A stretch of DNA of 64,000 bases, from NCBI GenBank assembly GCA_034509425.1, contig JAVTVJ010000830.1:388008-452007 (forward strand), in the 5' to 3' direction. The notes below the pieces were generated by a model. The model searched no databases, was not told the origin of the DNA, and worked only from the letters and a program-made list of their open reading frames with translations. Positions 1 to 13,714 of this stretch are shown here, one piece after another. A program made the position numbers and the translations under genes. Source of the DNA: Eopsaltria australis. Its lineage: Eukaryota; Chordata; Aves; Passeriformes; Petroicidae. Within the stretch, counting starts at the first letter, position 1. Each line of letters starts with the position of its first letter.

Positions 1-2764
1 GTGATGGGCGTTGAAAGGAAGTACTGGGGAAGGGCTGGGCAGATTTGGGAGTTTATGACTGAAGACAGACATGTGTGATGTAGCCAGTGGAAGGGCAGCA
101 TGTCCAGAGTAGGTTCCACATGCTAGGATCATCCCTCTGAATATAGATCTGTCCTTAGTCTTATCACCTCTTTTCTTGTTTTGCCTTAAGCAGGTTTACC
201 CTGGTGTTACCTGGGTCTTCTCAAAAACATTTCTCTCTTTATTCCAGCATATGAACCTCTTCAAGAGATATCACTTCATTTGCAGATGAGAAGGGTAATG
301 ACCACATTATCAATAAGCCATTAAGTACTGTGAAGGGACATGGCTGTGCTTAATGGTATCAGTATTGAGGGACAGCCTTGAAGCAGGCTGGGATGTGCTC
401 TCCTTTTCTCTGCAGCTATTCAAGTCATTTCTCCCTGCCTCAGTTTCTTCCTTTCACAGAGATGGCTGGGGATATGTCCTGCCCTGCTTTGTACTTCTCA
501 CAGAGAAGTTCCATTGCTCTTATTTTCTTTGCTGTAAAATGCCAGACAAATACCCAGAGAAGCAACTTCCCTTTTACCTCTGTTGGAGGGAATGTAGTTT
601 TGTGTGGATGGTTATAGCTGTTTAAGCTGATCAGATGTCTTGTACAACTACACAAAGCCCAGTTCTTGGCTATGCCCTCTCCCTTTTCCATGTACACCTA
701 TTTCCAAGTTAATTGCTCTGTGCTGGAGCATGTAATTGCGAAGTGCAGACCTGGCTCTGCTGGAAGAGACCCTGAGATGGGAACGATTCACCCAGGGCTT
801 GTCAGGTGGTGGTTACTGTCAGTTTAGAGCTTGAAAGAGGCAAGTGCCATGGGGTGATGTGTGTGAATAAGAAATGTGCTGGATCCTGCAGGTGGCATAG
901 CCCAGAGCTCAGCCCAGTGAGTCCTGTGTCCTTGTGCCACTACATCCCTGCTGCCAGCTCATCTTGCTGGGATGGGTCTCCAGGTGTGTCACCTCTTCCA
1001 CAGCAGCCCATGTCCGTGTGGGGTGAGGGTGATGCTGGACCACTTTCCCCCATTTCCTGCAGCTCTGTGCATGGCAGGCGCAGGCACTGGATTAGGGGCA
1101 GTGACTTCTTTCTTGCAGTGACCATCTGGCAGCAGGTTTTTGTACACAACCTGCATTTGTTTTGATGGCTGGAACAGCAATAACATATGGATTATCTGAA
1201 GTTTTCATCAAGATGAAACTTTAAGAAGCTTATTTGTTGTAGCTCCTATAGTAACTACTGCTTGCTCAAAGCTTGGCTTCTCTGAGCCCATAGTCAGACT
1301 GTCTCACTTTTTTATTTTGAAAAACTGGAGAAGTGTTTAAGTGCTGTTACAACCCTGGAGCATGAGTATAAGTATATATACATGCCATCAGGGATGAAAT
1401 TGCTGAAAGCTCCTTCAATGAAATGGCCAATATGGTGGCAATAAATTCAGAGGAAATGGACATTATCTGCTGATTGACCTTCTGGAATGTTAAACAGCTT
1501 TTGCTTTTGCCTTGAGGCATCTGGCTGCCTGACATGGCCAATTATCCTATGATAACATCAACTTCATTGGGTGTTATTGCTTCATTATGAAACTGCTTTA
1601 GCTGATAATGCATTGCGATTAGCAAGCGAATATTCTTGGGAAGGGAGATTACTCCTCGCTCACTGTTTGGCCTTGGAGCTATGCAGTTTGTCTGCCTGCA
1701 GTGCAGAAGGCAATGATATGGGGAGGTCCTTTCCTGCTCCTGGGAGCTTCTCTGGCAGCGGTGATGCTGCTTCTCTCTCTCATCTTCCCATTTCCTCCTT
1801 AGCTTTTGGGACCTTTTCCTTGCCCAAGTGAAATAATTTGTAAATACTTTTATTTATGGCAGGATAAATGCCAGCACATGGCTGTCTCTGGAGGAGCAAA
1901 AATACCAATGCTTAGTCCTTACTGGCCTGGAACACTGAATCCTCTTCTGTTGTAATCAGAGTTGTGCTTAACTCTTTGTACCATAGTCCAGCCTGGCAAG
2001 TTCCTCCCTTTGTGTCCACATCATTAGAAGGAAAGAAGGCCTCTTCACAGAAGCACTTCATCCTTACACCCATCTTCTCCTCCTGGCCCGTGGTGGACCA
2101 GAGCTTATGACCATGACAGTGATTGGTGGCAGTGCAGATCCATTGTTTGGAGTTCTGGTGTGAACCCACTGTGGTTCTGCTCTGTGCCCTCTTCCTGGAG
2201 TCCTGTGGGTGTGAGAGACTCCCCACTGCATTGAAAATGGGAGAGTTGTCCCTGGGGAGGGTAAAAAAAGCATGAAAATACTGCTTATCTTTTGCAAATC
2301 ATTTTTATTTTCTCTTTGTAATAACCAGACCAGTGTAGGACTCTGGTAGAGGTGCAGCTTCTATCAAAGAGCAGTCAGGAGCCCATCCTCTCTCTGCCAC
2401 CCATTGAAGCGTATCAGCACGTTATGGGTGTCAGTGTCCGTGTGGATAAGTTACAAGGTCCAAATTGTGCGTGCATGGTGCCTGTGGGAATCAGCAGGGA
2501 GATTTTAGGGGCCCAAGCACTCTTACATGGTGAATATACTCCAAGTATGTGTGTTTCCTTGGCATTCTCCTCGTGCCCAAGTCCCTGGGACCTGCCCTGG
2601 GCACAAAGTCACCCAACAGGGACCTGGCCAGACTGGGGGTCTGCCTGTCCCCCCACTGCCATGTGTTGCCCAGCTCCTGGGAGCATCCAAGCCACAGGCA
2701 GGCTAGGCAGGAGCCTGACACACTTGGGTTTTGTCTGTGGCTGGAGGAGAGCGAGAGTCCAGAT
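1..2764. other. Intergenic DNA, nothing recognised
   Basis: Single-copy, mildly AT-rich sequence. The open frames are short and unlike any family. No repeat or RNA gene was seen. Confidence 0.6.
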
Positions 2765-2960
2765 GAGAGCAACTGAGGAGGGGAGATCAGAGGCTTAAGG
2801 AAGCCAAGAGAAATCAGCGGGCCTGGCGCAACTGAAGAGGGAAGATCAGAGTCCCGGAGCAGCTGTGGGGGAGATTGGATTAGTAGTTGAGAGATCAGAA
2901 GCCCGGCCCAACTGGGGAGGGTGGATCAGACAGGCGAGGAGAGAGGAGATCAGAAACCCC
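2765..2960 (+). repeat. Degenerate tandem repeat with GAGATCAGA core
   Basis: Variants of GCAACTGAGGAGGGGAGATC start at about 2769, 2828, 2859 and 2908. GAGATCAGA-like cores recur at about 2783, 2843, 2891, 2922 and 2946. Spacing is irregular (30-60 bases), so this is an old, decayed array. Confidence 0.6.
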
Positions 2961-5900
2961 GCTCACCCGTGGAGGGCTTCGGGGAGGTCGGGACAGCTCA
3001 CGGGGCGAGACCAGACGGGGCGAGAGGTTTGCCAGTGCTGCCTGTGTCTGCTAAGCTTTAATGTGCGTCGGTGTGTCAGGTTTGCATCCCCCCGTGAGCG
3101 CACTTTGTCTCCAGCTCAGCAGCAGGAGCTCCCGCGCCACAAAATCCGCGATGCTGAGTGCAGCACGGGCGATAACGCAGCCGCTCTTCCCAGGGATGCC
3201 ATCTGGGTGAGAGGCTGTTTGCAGAGGAGAGGCACTGCAGAAACAGCTCTGTGTTTCAGTCGAGAGTTCCCAAGAGCTGCTAAAATGCTGCAATCCCTGC
3301 TAAGACCCCGACTGCAATGCTGCGAAATGCTCCCTCCCACCTGCAGGCACCAGTCACCAAAGGCTGTGTTTGGCCAAATAGAGCCTTGACATCCTGCGCC
3401 TGCCCATTCGAGCATGGAAACGCAGCAATCGTGAGGGGGAAGGAGCAGTTTAACACATACAACTGATAGAACAGCAGCTGTGCTGTTTCAGCTCATACAT
3501 TACTTTGGAGGTGGCACATTGGTATCACTGTGCAGGTTCACCACCCCTGGAGCCCACTCCAGTTTAATCTCTGCATGGATTCTTGGAGCACCAAGTCCAG
3601 ACAAACAGACCCATTACCTGTGCTGGCAGCTGTCCCTCTGCTGCTGCAATCTCAGGGAGCCCCAGTCTGTGGAAAGCAGCCTACCAGGAGGGTGGATTGA
3701 GGCACAGGGGTTGACACCTGCCTGGCAGAGGGGACAACTCTGGCAGGAGGTGGGCTCCTGCCTCTGCTGACAGCAGTTAGCCAGCACTTAGGAGGCTTGT
3801 GCTTCTCTGTCTGATTTTCCCAAAAGAGAAATAGAATTGAAGATGGATGGAAAAGCTTGATAGAGTAGAGAGACTGATCACTTCTCTGGATATGTGCTGT
3901 CCTGACATTAATTGCCTATTAATATTCCCTTTCTGGTGCTTCTTCGCTTCCTTCCCTTAAGTAACGTGGCTTTGCTTCCCAATGCTGCTTTCTATGCTGA
4001 AAACACCTGAATGCAATGCAGAGGTGTTGGGTCACCCTCCAGAGCTGTAGGAATACCTGGTGTGGGAGGTGACTGGGGGTTACTCAGTGCTGCCCCCAAA
4101 TACTCTGACCCCAGTTTTGGATTTGGTTGCTGATGCCTTGATTAAAGGGATGGAGCTCTGGCTTCCTGGAGCTCTCACCTTCAGAGTTGTCACCTTGGGC
4201 CTTTGCCATGTGGACCTTGGCCGCTGTAACTGGCAAGGACACTTTGTGCTGGCCCTTTCGAGTGCAGACTTTGGTGTCCTCCAGGTGCTGGGCAGAGCCA
4301 TGGGTGACTGGATGGAGGCAGCTTTATGGAGCATGGCGAATTGTTTCATTGTGCCTTTCAGGCCCTGAAGATGGGCTCAGACTCTAAGGATGCAGGATCA
4401 GAAGGAAAGGGAGTGAAGCAGGACCATTCAGAGCAGCCTTGACTTTGGTTATGTGGTTCCAGGCAGGACATGGATGAACCTTTTCTATAATTTCTGGATG
4501 TTTTCCTGTCCCTCACCTGCTTTCTTCTGTTTCTAGTTTGAGTTTCTTATATTCTGATGTTTCACTGACAGGGCAGATATGTCTATCTGGGATGGAGGAC
4601 ACTGCAGCACCAGCTGCACATCCCTGCCCTGGCAGCAGCCCCGCTGCCATGAGGTGCTCTGAGGCCAGTGGGGTTTGGTGCCTCTGGATCTGCTCCAGCC
4701 TGGCTCACTCCAGATGATCAAGGCCTCCTGTGTTGCAGTCTGGATGATGTCCTTGCTGTTCAGTAAAAATGGTTTGATAGCAGAGATGGGAGCATTATTT
4801 ATACACAGCTGCTTTGAGAGACACATATAGAGGGAAGGAAGGTGTTGTGCCTGGATGATGATGCCGTAGTTTTGGCCATACTGGGTCCAGTATATGAAAA
4901 GCTGAACTTAAAGCATCCCATGGGGAAGACATTGCCAGCACCACACCTGGCATCTCACATCCCTGCCATCCCAAGACCCTCGTGTTCAGGACACTGAGTG
5001 TTTCCCTACTCTGGAAGCACACAGAGATCCAGTCCACGTTTATGGGGCTCCTAAAGCCACAGCAGATCCTGCCACAAGGAAACTGCAACTGCTGGAGCTT
5101 GGGATGTGCCTGCAAGATGGCTTAAACGGAAAGCTAAGCCAAGCTCAAGCAAAAAGGTAACAACAGAGGAAGTGGAAACCTGTAAAACCTTTGAGCCATG
5201 TTATTTGCTAAACTGATAAAAGATAAAGTGCATAAATTCATGAAAAGGGGAAATCCCTGTTGTATTTATACAGATTGCTTATGGTTTGGCAGTTAAGTAA
5301 ATATAGTCCAGAATAAGACCAGTTTAAAGGGAATCTGAGAACATAATGAGTCCCAGAGAATTAACTGCATAGCTTTCATTTGAGGTTACAAAACCACAGT
5401 GTAATATAATGTTTAATAACAAATGTGGCTTCAGTATTACATAAAATCACCAGAGGTAAAACCACTGTTCTGTCCTAGCATCAGCTGATAATCTTATTAC
5501 TGAGTTGATATATATACATGTGTTATGATCACCATTTTCCACTAACTTCACAGACTAAGGGAAGGAATAAAAAATGTCAGAAAGGGAGCACACGTTGCTT
5601 TTAAAGCTCACCAAACTGCAAAGCCTGGTGTAAAGCAAAACCTGGTGGCCCAGGCTAGACTGTGCTGCCAAAATGTTGTCACCCTGGCATTGGGTGGGGC
5701 AGGAGGGAAGTCCTGGTTTTGGGGTGTCTGGAAGGGGCTGGGAGGATGCTTCATAGAGCTGATGTCAGCCTTCACGTAGCAAGGGAAATATTTCATGTTC
5801 TTGGACAGGGAACAGGACGTTGAACTGTTGAATTCATAGTAGGCAGGAAGGGAGGTGAGAGGGGTGTAGGTGTGTAGTGGCTGTTGGTTTTCAGAAGGAA

Positions 5901-7567
5901 AGCACAGGTTTTTCAGTCTCTTGTGCTACATGTGGCTCTTGGGCTGAGGCGTAGTGCAAAGATTCTGCTTCGGGACATGGTATGTCCCCACAATGGATTC
6001 ATCTGACACTCTATTGCATCCTTTCACGTGGTTTGAAGGGGGAAAAGTGAAGAATTTACTTCAGTTTTGTGGCTTTGGTCTGTCAGTGTTATTATCGGGA
6101 AACTGAAAAATCTCTCATTTGGCTGCCAGCTTTGCCCAAGTAATACACTGTTGTAACACAGCCATCCTGGCTGCAGCATCCTGGGAGGATGCAGGAGGAA
6201 TATGCAGGAGGAACAAATGCTCCCCAGACCCACTCACATCCATCCACAGCATCTCTAAGGGCAGCAAATTCCCAGCACCAGGAAGCCAGGAGGAAGCAAC
6301 GAGCAGTGAGCATCAGGAGGTCAGGGGAAATCAGTTACAAATGAGTAACAGTAATCTAAATTGACTCTGTCCTTTTTCTGTGGTATTTCTGCCCAAATGG
6401 TCACCACTTATGTCTGTGGTTTGGGGTAAGAACCACGTTTTGTGTGAAGCAGGGGCTACAGCTGGCAGTGGGACCAGCACAAGGGATGCTTGTTCAAGGC
6501 ATCCCTGGGTGTGGTGTAATCAGAACGCTGCCATTGCTCCTCTGGGATAATTTTTCACGTGTGGGAACAGTGGGCAGCATTTTCAGTGCTTTGGCGTCTT
6601 CAGGGTCTCCCACTGTACACTCATGGCTGCCTCAGCAGAGGCTCAGGGGTGAAGGGCAGGGGACTCCTGGTCACACCCCAGGGGTGTTGCAGATCTCGGA
6701 GTGTTCTTTGCAAAACGTGCCAGGATAGCTTGGCCCAGGGAAAACAAATACATTCACATCCACGTTCACAGCCAAAATTATTTGCTTAGCTTTGAATTAT
6801 AGTCCAAATGTTTTGAACTCTAGGATAATGCTGCTCACCAAACCCAGTACCTGGAAAGCCTCTTTTATATGACTATTACTTTGGTGACCAAAGTGCCAGG
6901 GTGTTACAAGAGCTGCTTATCCTTTGATAAAACAAAATCAGTGAATTTATGCTGACAGCTTCAGATGCTGTGGAAACCTGAGCAAGTTTTCACCAGCATA
7001 TGTTTCTTGCTGGATCCTTCCTTAAGAAAAAACCACAGAAGCATCTTTAGTAATTTAATGAGCAATAAATGAGACTATAAAAAAACGAGGATAATTAAAT
7101 GCAATGATAGATTTTAGCACCCTAAATGGTTACCAGAAGTGCTTAATCAAAACTAAGGTTTCTGCTAGGCAGAATGAATGGCCCTTTGTTGCCCCATAAT
7201 AGAAAACATTTAAAAATAAAATGCAGGGAAATATTTGGGATACACTGGAATAACAGAATCATTAAAAATCATCACAGCCTGCCTCCTAATGCCCCTCTGA
7301 TGCTTGAATAAAACAAATAAAACAAAGGAAAATTAGGGAACTATTTTGTATATTGCTTTGATCTTTGCTTCACCTTTTGAAAATATTTATGAAGAGAGTT
7401 TCAAGAAAATCTGGCTTCTAATTTATTGATTGGGAAGAAGAACAAATAGATTGACAATGCTAGAGGTTAGTCAGGGATATGATTTTTTTTTTCCTTCAGC
7501 CTCCTGATCTGGGAGGTATATCCCAGAGCATGAAACATGGACTGCCCAGGCAGAATGAAGGGTGATC
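2961..7567. other. Intergenic DNA
   Basis: A somewhat CpG-rich patch continues to about 3210, then unique sequence follows. The 6780-7480 segment is AT-rich and repeat-free and could be conserved non-coding DNA. No gene was recognised. Confidence 0.5.

Positions 7568-7593
<26 letters not shown>
7568..7593 (+). repeat. (TG)13 microsatellite
   Basis: Thirteen uninterrupted TG dinucleotides, potentially polymorphic. Confidence 0.97.
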
Positions 7594-7598
<5 letters not shown>

Positions 7599-9181
7599 AG
7601 GTTGGAGGGTATACACACTCCAGCCTTGCTGCTGCTCTCATTTCAGCAGGAACGGGAAACTAAGGAAGGCAACAGAATTGCCACAAATACAGTAGTCCTT
7701 GGAAAATCTGTGGATTAATTAAACATTTTCGTGCAGTAACATGATGCTACAGTTTACATGTTACATGATGTAACAGTTTACACTAAGCCACATTTGTTTC
7801 TTTAAGTAGTTTTAATTAATGGAAAATTCTTTAGCTTATAATTGTTACAGTGTATTAAAGAAAAGAGGAAAATGGAAAACGTTGAGGCAATCCTGTGCAG
7901 ATGATGCTCTGGTGTGATCCAGGGTGATCTAATCATTAAACTCAGGCACTCACTCCTAAGGTATGTACAAAAGTGCTTGACATTATGTGAAAGAATTATG
8001 TGAGTTGCAATTCTGACAGCTCATGGCCTGAATCTGCCCTCACTCCTGTGACCAGGAGGGAAGGGATGAAGAAAGCTGCAGACGAGGCTAGACCCTGGGT
8101 CTCTGCTGGTGGTACCTGAGGAAGCACAGTGTTTTCATGAAACAAAGAAATCAAGAGGGATCTTTGCACTGCGTTCAGGTTGCTGGACTGTCCACAGGCC
8201 AGAGCCACTGCTTTTTGTCTGTGCTGGAACTTTGTAATGTGGAAAACCTTGGAGAAGTCTGGGTGAATAACCAGGGCAGAGCTTGGGTGCATAAAGGAGC
8301 ACGAGCAGCCTTTCCTGCAGGTGCCAATGCTCTCAGCACTGTTGCTGGTGTGAGGTGTGTGTCCACTGTGTTCCTTCATCAAACACCATCACTTTCTCAT
8401 CTTGGTGGTTTTAGTGAACAAAACCCCCTAGCAGCAAGGAAGCTGGAAACTGCTTCTGTGTATGACACAGGTGAGGTGTTTGGGCTCATTTCTCCTGGTT
8501 ACCCCTTTACAGCTCACCCAGTAGCCAGGATAATTCCTCTAGAGGTACTTTCCCAAGGACGTAGGTTTTTCCCAGTTGGTTCAGGATAAGACGGGATATG
8601 GTCAGAAAGTTTCTTGGAGTAAGTTGGTTTAGTGCTTTTGAAGATAACAGTGGGGCCTGTTAAACTAAGAGATACACAGGGAAAAATAATTTTTCCTATG
8701 TGAAAAAATGCATAGAAGCCTGGCACGTCTCAGAAAGGGCAGATGTCAGGGGGGAGGTAACTTCTGCACAGGGAATGTCTCTGAGCAGCCACTGGCATGG
8801 GAGGCCAGTGTGGCCCCTCTCACTGCTGCAGGGTATAGCCTCATTGCCCCATGGATGAGGCTCTTTCTGCTCCTTGCCTGCACAGACTTACTGGGCCTCT
8901 CACCCCTAGGGTTCTGCCACACAGTATGCTCTCATCATGCATGTAGGATTCCCAAATCTCATCTCAATATCCCAGCGGGGCAGAATCCCTGGCAGTGGGA
9001 CCCTTCTCCTTCTCCAGAGATGTCACCCTGCAGCTGGTGCATCTCTGCGTCCTGGTGCAAGGTGCAGAACAGCTCAGCAGCCCTGTCTTGGCTTTCTGGG
9101 GAGAAGCCTGGAGAGGTGGGGACCCTGGTGGCCCCGGGAAGAGCTGCCCTGCGGGAGCCCTGGCTACTGTGGCTGCTCGAA
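7594..9181. other. Intergenic DNA, nothing recognised
   Basis: Unique sequence leading up to the minisatellite. No credible exon or transposon. Confidence 0.55.
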
Positions 9182-9516
9182 TTGGTGCGGGGGAGCTGGT
9201 GCGGACTGCTGGTGTTGGGGGTATTGGTGCGGGGGTGTTGGTGCGGGATGCTGGTGCAGGGTGCTGGTGCGGGGTGCTGGTGCGGGATGCTATGCTGGTG
9301 CAGGGTGCTGGTGCAGGGTGCTGGTGCGGGGTGCGGGGGAGCTGGTGCGGGGGAGCTGGTGCGGGGGTGTTGGTGCGCGCTGCTGGTGCGGGCGTGCGGG
9401 GTGCTGGTGGGGGGGCTGGTGTGGGGTGCTGGTGAGGGGTGTGGGGGTGTTGGTGCGGGGGTGCTGATGCGGGGGTGCTGGTGAGGGGTGTGGGGGAGCT
9501 GGTGCGGGGTGCGGCG
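9182..9516 (+). repeat. G-rich minisatellite, core GGTGCTGGTGCGG
   Basis: About 21 TGGTG cores occur in 335 bp, with imperfect 10-20-base units such as GGTGCTGGTGCGGG. The + strand is strongly G-rich and contains many runs of three to seven G. Three overlapping open frames on the + strand (Gly/Ala/Cys/Trp/Val-rich) are by-products. A small CpG-rich patch (9510-9720) follows directly. Confidence 0.95.
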
Positions 9517-11254
9517 CAGACGGAGCGGCCGCCGGAGCTGTCAGAGGTGCGGGGTGGAACCAGCGCTCAGGACTTCAAAGCTGCCGTGTGTCCCGAGTCG
9601 GGGCCGCCGAGACGCAGCTTTTTCAGCAGCGATTAGACACGTAGGTAGGTAGAGGAGAGGAAATGCCGGGCCGTGCCCCCCTCGCCCCCGGCAGCCCCTT
9701 TGTGCTCCCTGCCGCAGTCCCGGCCAGGAGCAGCCTGGTCTTTTTGCTCGTATTATTCTCACCATCTCCCTGACAGGCGTAGTAATATATCAAGCTGTCT
9801 CAAGCTGGGACTGTTTGAATGAGGAGAGACTAAAAAAAAAATATTATAGAATGAGATTTGAAGTGTCTCACCAGAGCCTGGTGCTGCAAACTGCTGCTTC
9901 AGGAGGGTGCAGGGACAGAGGAACCAAAGTTGCAGCCAGGGAGACAGAGGCTGCCCTCGGGAGCAGGCAGAGCTGAGCTGCATCGCTGTGTACACATCGT
10001 CATTTAATACATGTTGTCCAAGACGGCAGAGTGTGCTTATGATCAGATGGGACTCTCCTACTGCTGCATTTAAAAAGGTTTTTTTTTTTTTTACTTTGAC
10101 TCAGCAGCTATTCTGTCGGGAGGAAGAACATCACCCTTTAAGGGCTGAGATCTAGTTAAATTTTTTCAGCCTAAAAACCCCAGGCAGTATCTTCATATCC
10201 TGCTGCAATGAGATTTCAGTCTCATATGCCCAGTGGAGTTGTGTCCTGAATCACTACCACTGGTCAGAACCCAGCCACATTTTAATGAGGGGAGGAGAGA
10301 GTGGAAGGGGGAAAGGGAGGAAGAATAATCAAATCTCCATTTTTTAAAAATTAAGCTTATTTGTTCTTAGTTTTACTTATGGGTATTCACAAAATTATTT
10401 TCTTAAGAGTATCTATTCTTGATGCTGTGTAAAGATTGACAGTCTGCAGCATCATAAAGAAAACCTATCTGAAACACTTGCTCAGTGGAGTCTCTGAGGC
10501 ACCAGGCCGTCCAAAATTGTTAATGTAAGCAGGCTGCTTCTAAAGAGGCTTTTGCAGCTCCATCAGATGTATTAATTTAAAGGGTGTTTCTTTGAACATT
10601 AAGCCTTTCTCGTGCTACATGCTGTTGGCACTCTTTTGTCTTACAAAACTTTTAAAATTTATCCCAGGACACATCAAGTTGAGGCTTTCTCCTTGTTTTG
10701 GGGTGGATTTTTTTTTTTGGACACTGCTCGTTTCAGTCTTAACTCAATAAATGAAGAGTAGATGAAGGGCTGAGTGAGAATTTCAAACTCCCTGCAGGAT
10801 AGTTTGGGAAAAGATGATATAGAAAGAGGAAAAACAAAAGCACATGTGGTAAAAAATATGCATATTTTGCATCACCGTTTTGTACGGTAAAAGTGGCTGT
10901 TTTCTGTATCTTTTCAAGATGTAGAGGGAATAAAATTCTTCAAATATTTTGGCAACTCCTGCACACTTTTTTTTTGTGTATCATAAAGCACTTGCTTAGC
11001 AACTGGGTAGGACAGTAATTAAAAAGTAGTGGGTTTGCCAGTGGTAATAAAAAATTTCCATGTTTACCAAGGTGGTGTAGCTAAAGAAGTCAAAATATGT
11101 TCAAAAATTAAGTTTATTTGACATGAAAGCAGAGGTATATTGAATAACTGCTGTTTAACTGTCTTGTTTTAGGAAGACTGGGACTTGATCTGGTGCTGGT
11201 GCAAGCAGAACCAGTGACCCTGCAACCCATGCTGATAGCCAGGGGGGAGCCTGT
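9517..11254. other. Intergenic DNA
   Basis: A CpG-rich patch (to about 9720) borders the minisatellite, followed by AT-rich unique sequence with short T runs near 10080 and 10711. No gene was seen. Confidence 0.5.
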
Positions 11255-11445
11255 TCCTTGGCTCAAAGTCTGTTTGAGTGGATTGCCCAGACAAGTGTGG
11301 CTGCCCCATCTCTGGAAGTGCTCAAAGACAGGTTGGACAGGGCTTGGAGCAGCCTGGTCGAGTGTAAGGTGTCCCTGCCCACGGCAGGGGGTGGGAACTG
11401 GATGATCCTCAAGGTTGCTTCCAATCCATTCTGTGTTTCTATGAT
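11255..11445 (+). mobile_element. CR1 LINE 3' fragment
   Basis: The plus strand carries the CR1 3' region: GGAAGTGCTCAAAGACAGGTTGG, the GTGTCCCTGCCCACGGCAGG core, GGAACTGGATGATCCTCAAGG, and an end in TTCCAATCCATTCTGTGTTTCTATGAT. It is 5'-truncated to about 190 bp. Confidence 0.92.
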
Positions 11446-13692
11446 ATTGACAGTCTTTGAGGTTTGTTAGAGTTACCATAAAATTCTGGGCCATATATTA
11501 GAATCTCCACTTTTGGGGTCAAAAATGTGATTTGGAGAAATGAGAAGTTCTTTTTTAAGAACCATATGCATTCTTCAGGAAGAGCTGTGTGATTTCCAAG
11601 CTTAGCTTACGAGTCAGGAGACCTGAAACCCTCATCCCCCTGGTGTCTCATGCACATCAGGCAGTGGCTGCTGCTTCCATGGGCTTTTCTAGAGGGAAAA
11701 TCTCAGCCTTGAGTGTGGTGATTCACATCTGAGAGGACGTGGAGGAGCTGACATGGAAAGGCTGCCTGCTGGGTGTCTGCTCTGAAAATATTGCTAATAA
11801 ATCTGACTTTTAAAAGCACTGAAAAGTCCTGGGAGGTGAGACACGCAGCCAAGAAGCACTTATGGTTGGGGTGTCTCTGCCTACCAAGGTGAAATGCTGC
11901 AGCATCTGCTGCTCAGCTGCTCTGAGGCTGCGTTGGAGCCCAGAGAAATCATAACTCCCCCACTGCTATAACAGGACCTCTCCTGCCTGTCTGCCCGTGT
12001 TCAGGTTCTGGCCTCCCAGAAACTGGTATATCCACCGTAATCAGCAACACCTTGGTTTAATATACACTGGAACAGGTTTGCCATGCTTTACACATGAAGT
12101 GCTATGTGAGAAATGTATTAATGTTCTCAAGTAAGGACTATATGGGCAGGAAAATGCCAACGAAGTGTGGCTGAATCCATGTGAGAAGGAAGTAATTCCT
12201 TTTTTCCATCTGTCCCAAGGCCAATATGATGAGGAGCATTGAAGGAAATACAGCCAATCTAAAATATTCAAGTTCACTAATTAGAAACATTTTTACATTT
12301 CCCTGATGGTGAAAGAGCAAGTGGCAATTTCTGCTCCTTTCTTCCCAGGCCCTGTGTTCCCTAGAAGGGATTGAGAATATTCGTGGACTAGAAGGTAACA
12401 GACGGGGAATGCAGAGAACGTCAGATGCAAGAAAGGTGTGTGATTGAGTTATTAATTTATGTAAATATAGAAACATCAGTACTGCACAAATGTCACATTT
12501 CAGCCCTGTTTGCTTTCCAGCTTCTTTACCACCTTGATTTTCTCAGACTTGTGTTTTGAGTATTTAGAGCTGCAAGACCCAGTACTGTGCTGCTTCTGTG
12601 GCAAACACCCCTGAGTGGGGTGGCAAAAGATATTAGAGGGAGAGAGATGGACTCATTCATCTTCCCCTTTAAAACAGGAGAATCTGTGAGTTTTGTCTAA
12701 GGGAAGATGCTCATAGACAGAATGATTGTTAATGTACCACTTTCTGAGGGTAAACAGTTTCTTGATGTTCACCTGGAATTCTCCTTTATCTCGCTGTTTT
12801 GCTTCTCTCTCCCCCCTGGGGAGCATACACTGGTTTCAGTGTTTATCTTCTCTGAGCTGAGCTCGTGAGAGTTTGTTGAAAGCAGCTCCTGCTGCACAGG
12901 GCCCGCGGGGATGAGCATGGGCTGTGGGTACTGGAGCAGCCCTGCCCCAGCCATGGAGCTCTGCAGGAGCACCGGCCGGAGATGCTGAGCCCCCAGGCTT
13001 GGCTATGCCATGGACAGGTGGAGCTGGGGAGGGGAGAACTGCATCCTCCGGGAGAACTGGGCTGGGGGGAGAGCTTGGAACCACCTCCAAGACCCCTCAC
13101 CAGCCCATGCTGGGGCACACGATGCCTTAATGCTGCTCCAGTGCTGCTCTGCAGAAGGGCACCTGTGGGGACAAGGTTTCTCAGCAGGACAGCCCAGCAG
13201 AGCCGTCCCAAGGGCAGCGCGGTGAAGAGCAGTGCTGCTGGTACCCTTCTGCTCTCCCGGGGAATCAGGCATATCTTGGGAAGCACAGGCACAGCCGGTG
13301 GTGGCTTTGTTTGCCAGTGTTGTCATTTCCTGTGCCATCTTTGGTGCAGCTCAGCAGAATGACGGGATGAGCCCGCGTTGATCCCAGCCCTGGTGGTGGC
13401 TCCTGCATAGGAAGTGCTGTTTCTGTGCTCGTGTGGTTCCATAAACTGAGGGGGCAAAGCCATTTCTTTCCATTCCTGTGCTGCTTCCCGAGGCCATTTC
13501 TCCAGCAGTCAGCTACTCCTGCCCCCATCTTTCCCTGCTCTCTGGCAACCCTGTGGCTTCTTGATGGCAAAAAAGGAGTCCCCAGATAACTATTTTGTAT
13601 ACGCAAACCATGCGGCTTTAATGGAATTACCTCAGTCCTGGCAGTAAATAATTTATAGGAGGCAGTAAATAAAATATGTTTCTCTGTTCTTT
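11446..13692. other. Intergenic DNA, nothing recognised
   Basis: Unique sequence, GC-richer at 12890-13260, where overlapping open frames occur on both strands. None resembles a known protein. Confidence 0.5.
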
Positions 13693-13714
13693 AAAAAAAA
13701 AAAAAAAAAAAAAA
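13693..13714 (+). repeat. Poly(A) tract, 22 bases, near a G10 run
   Basis: A22 is followed 25 bases later by a run of ten G (13740-13749). The upstream AT-rich sequence includes ATAAAATAT, but no retroposon body was recognised. Confidence 0.8.

Noticed and set aside
8708..9484. 258-codon open frame rich in Gly, Ala, Cys, Trp and Val
   Set aside because: Most of it translates the G-rich minisatellite. It is open in several frames at once, as expected for a repeat.
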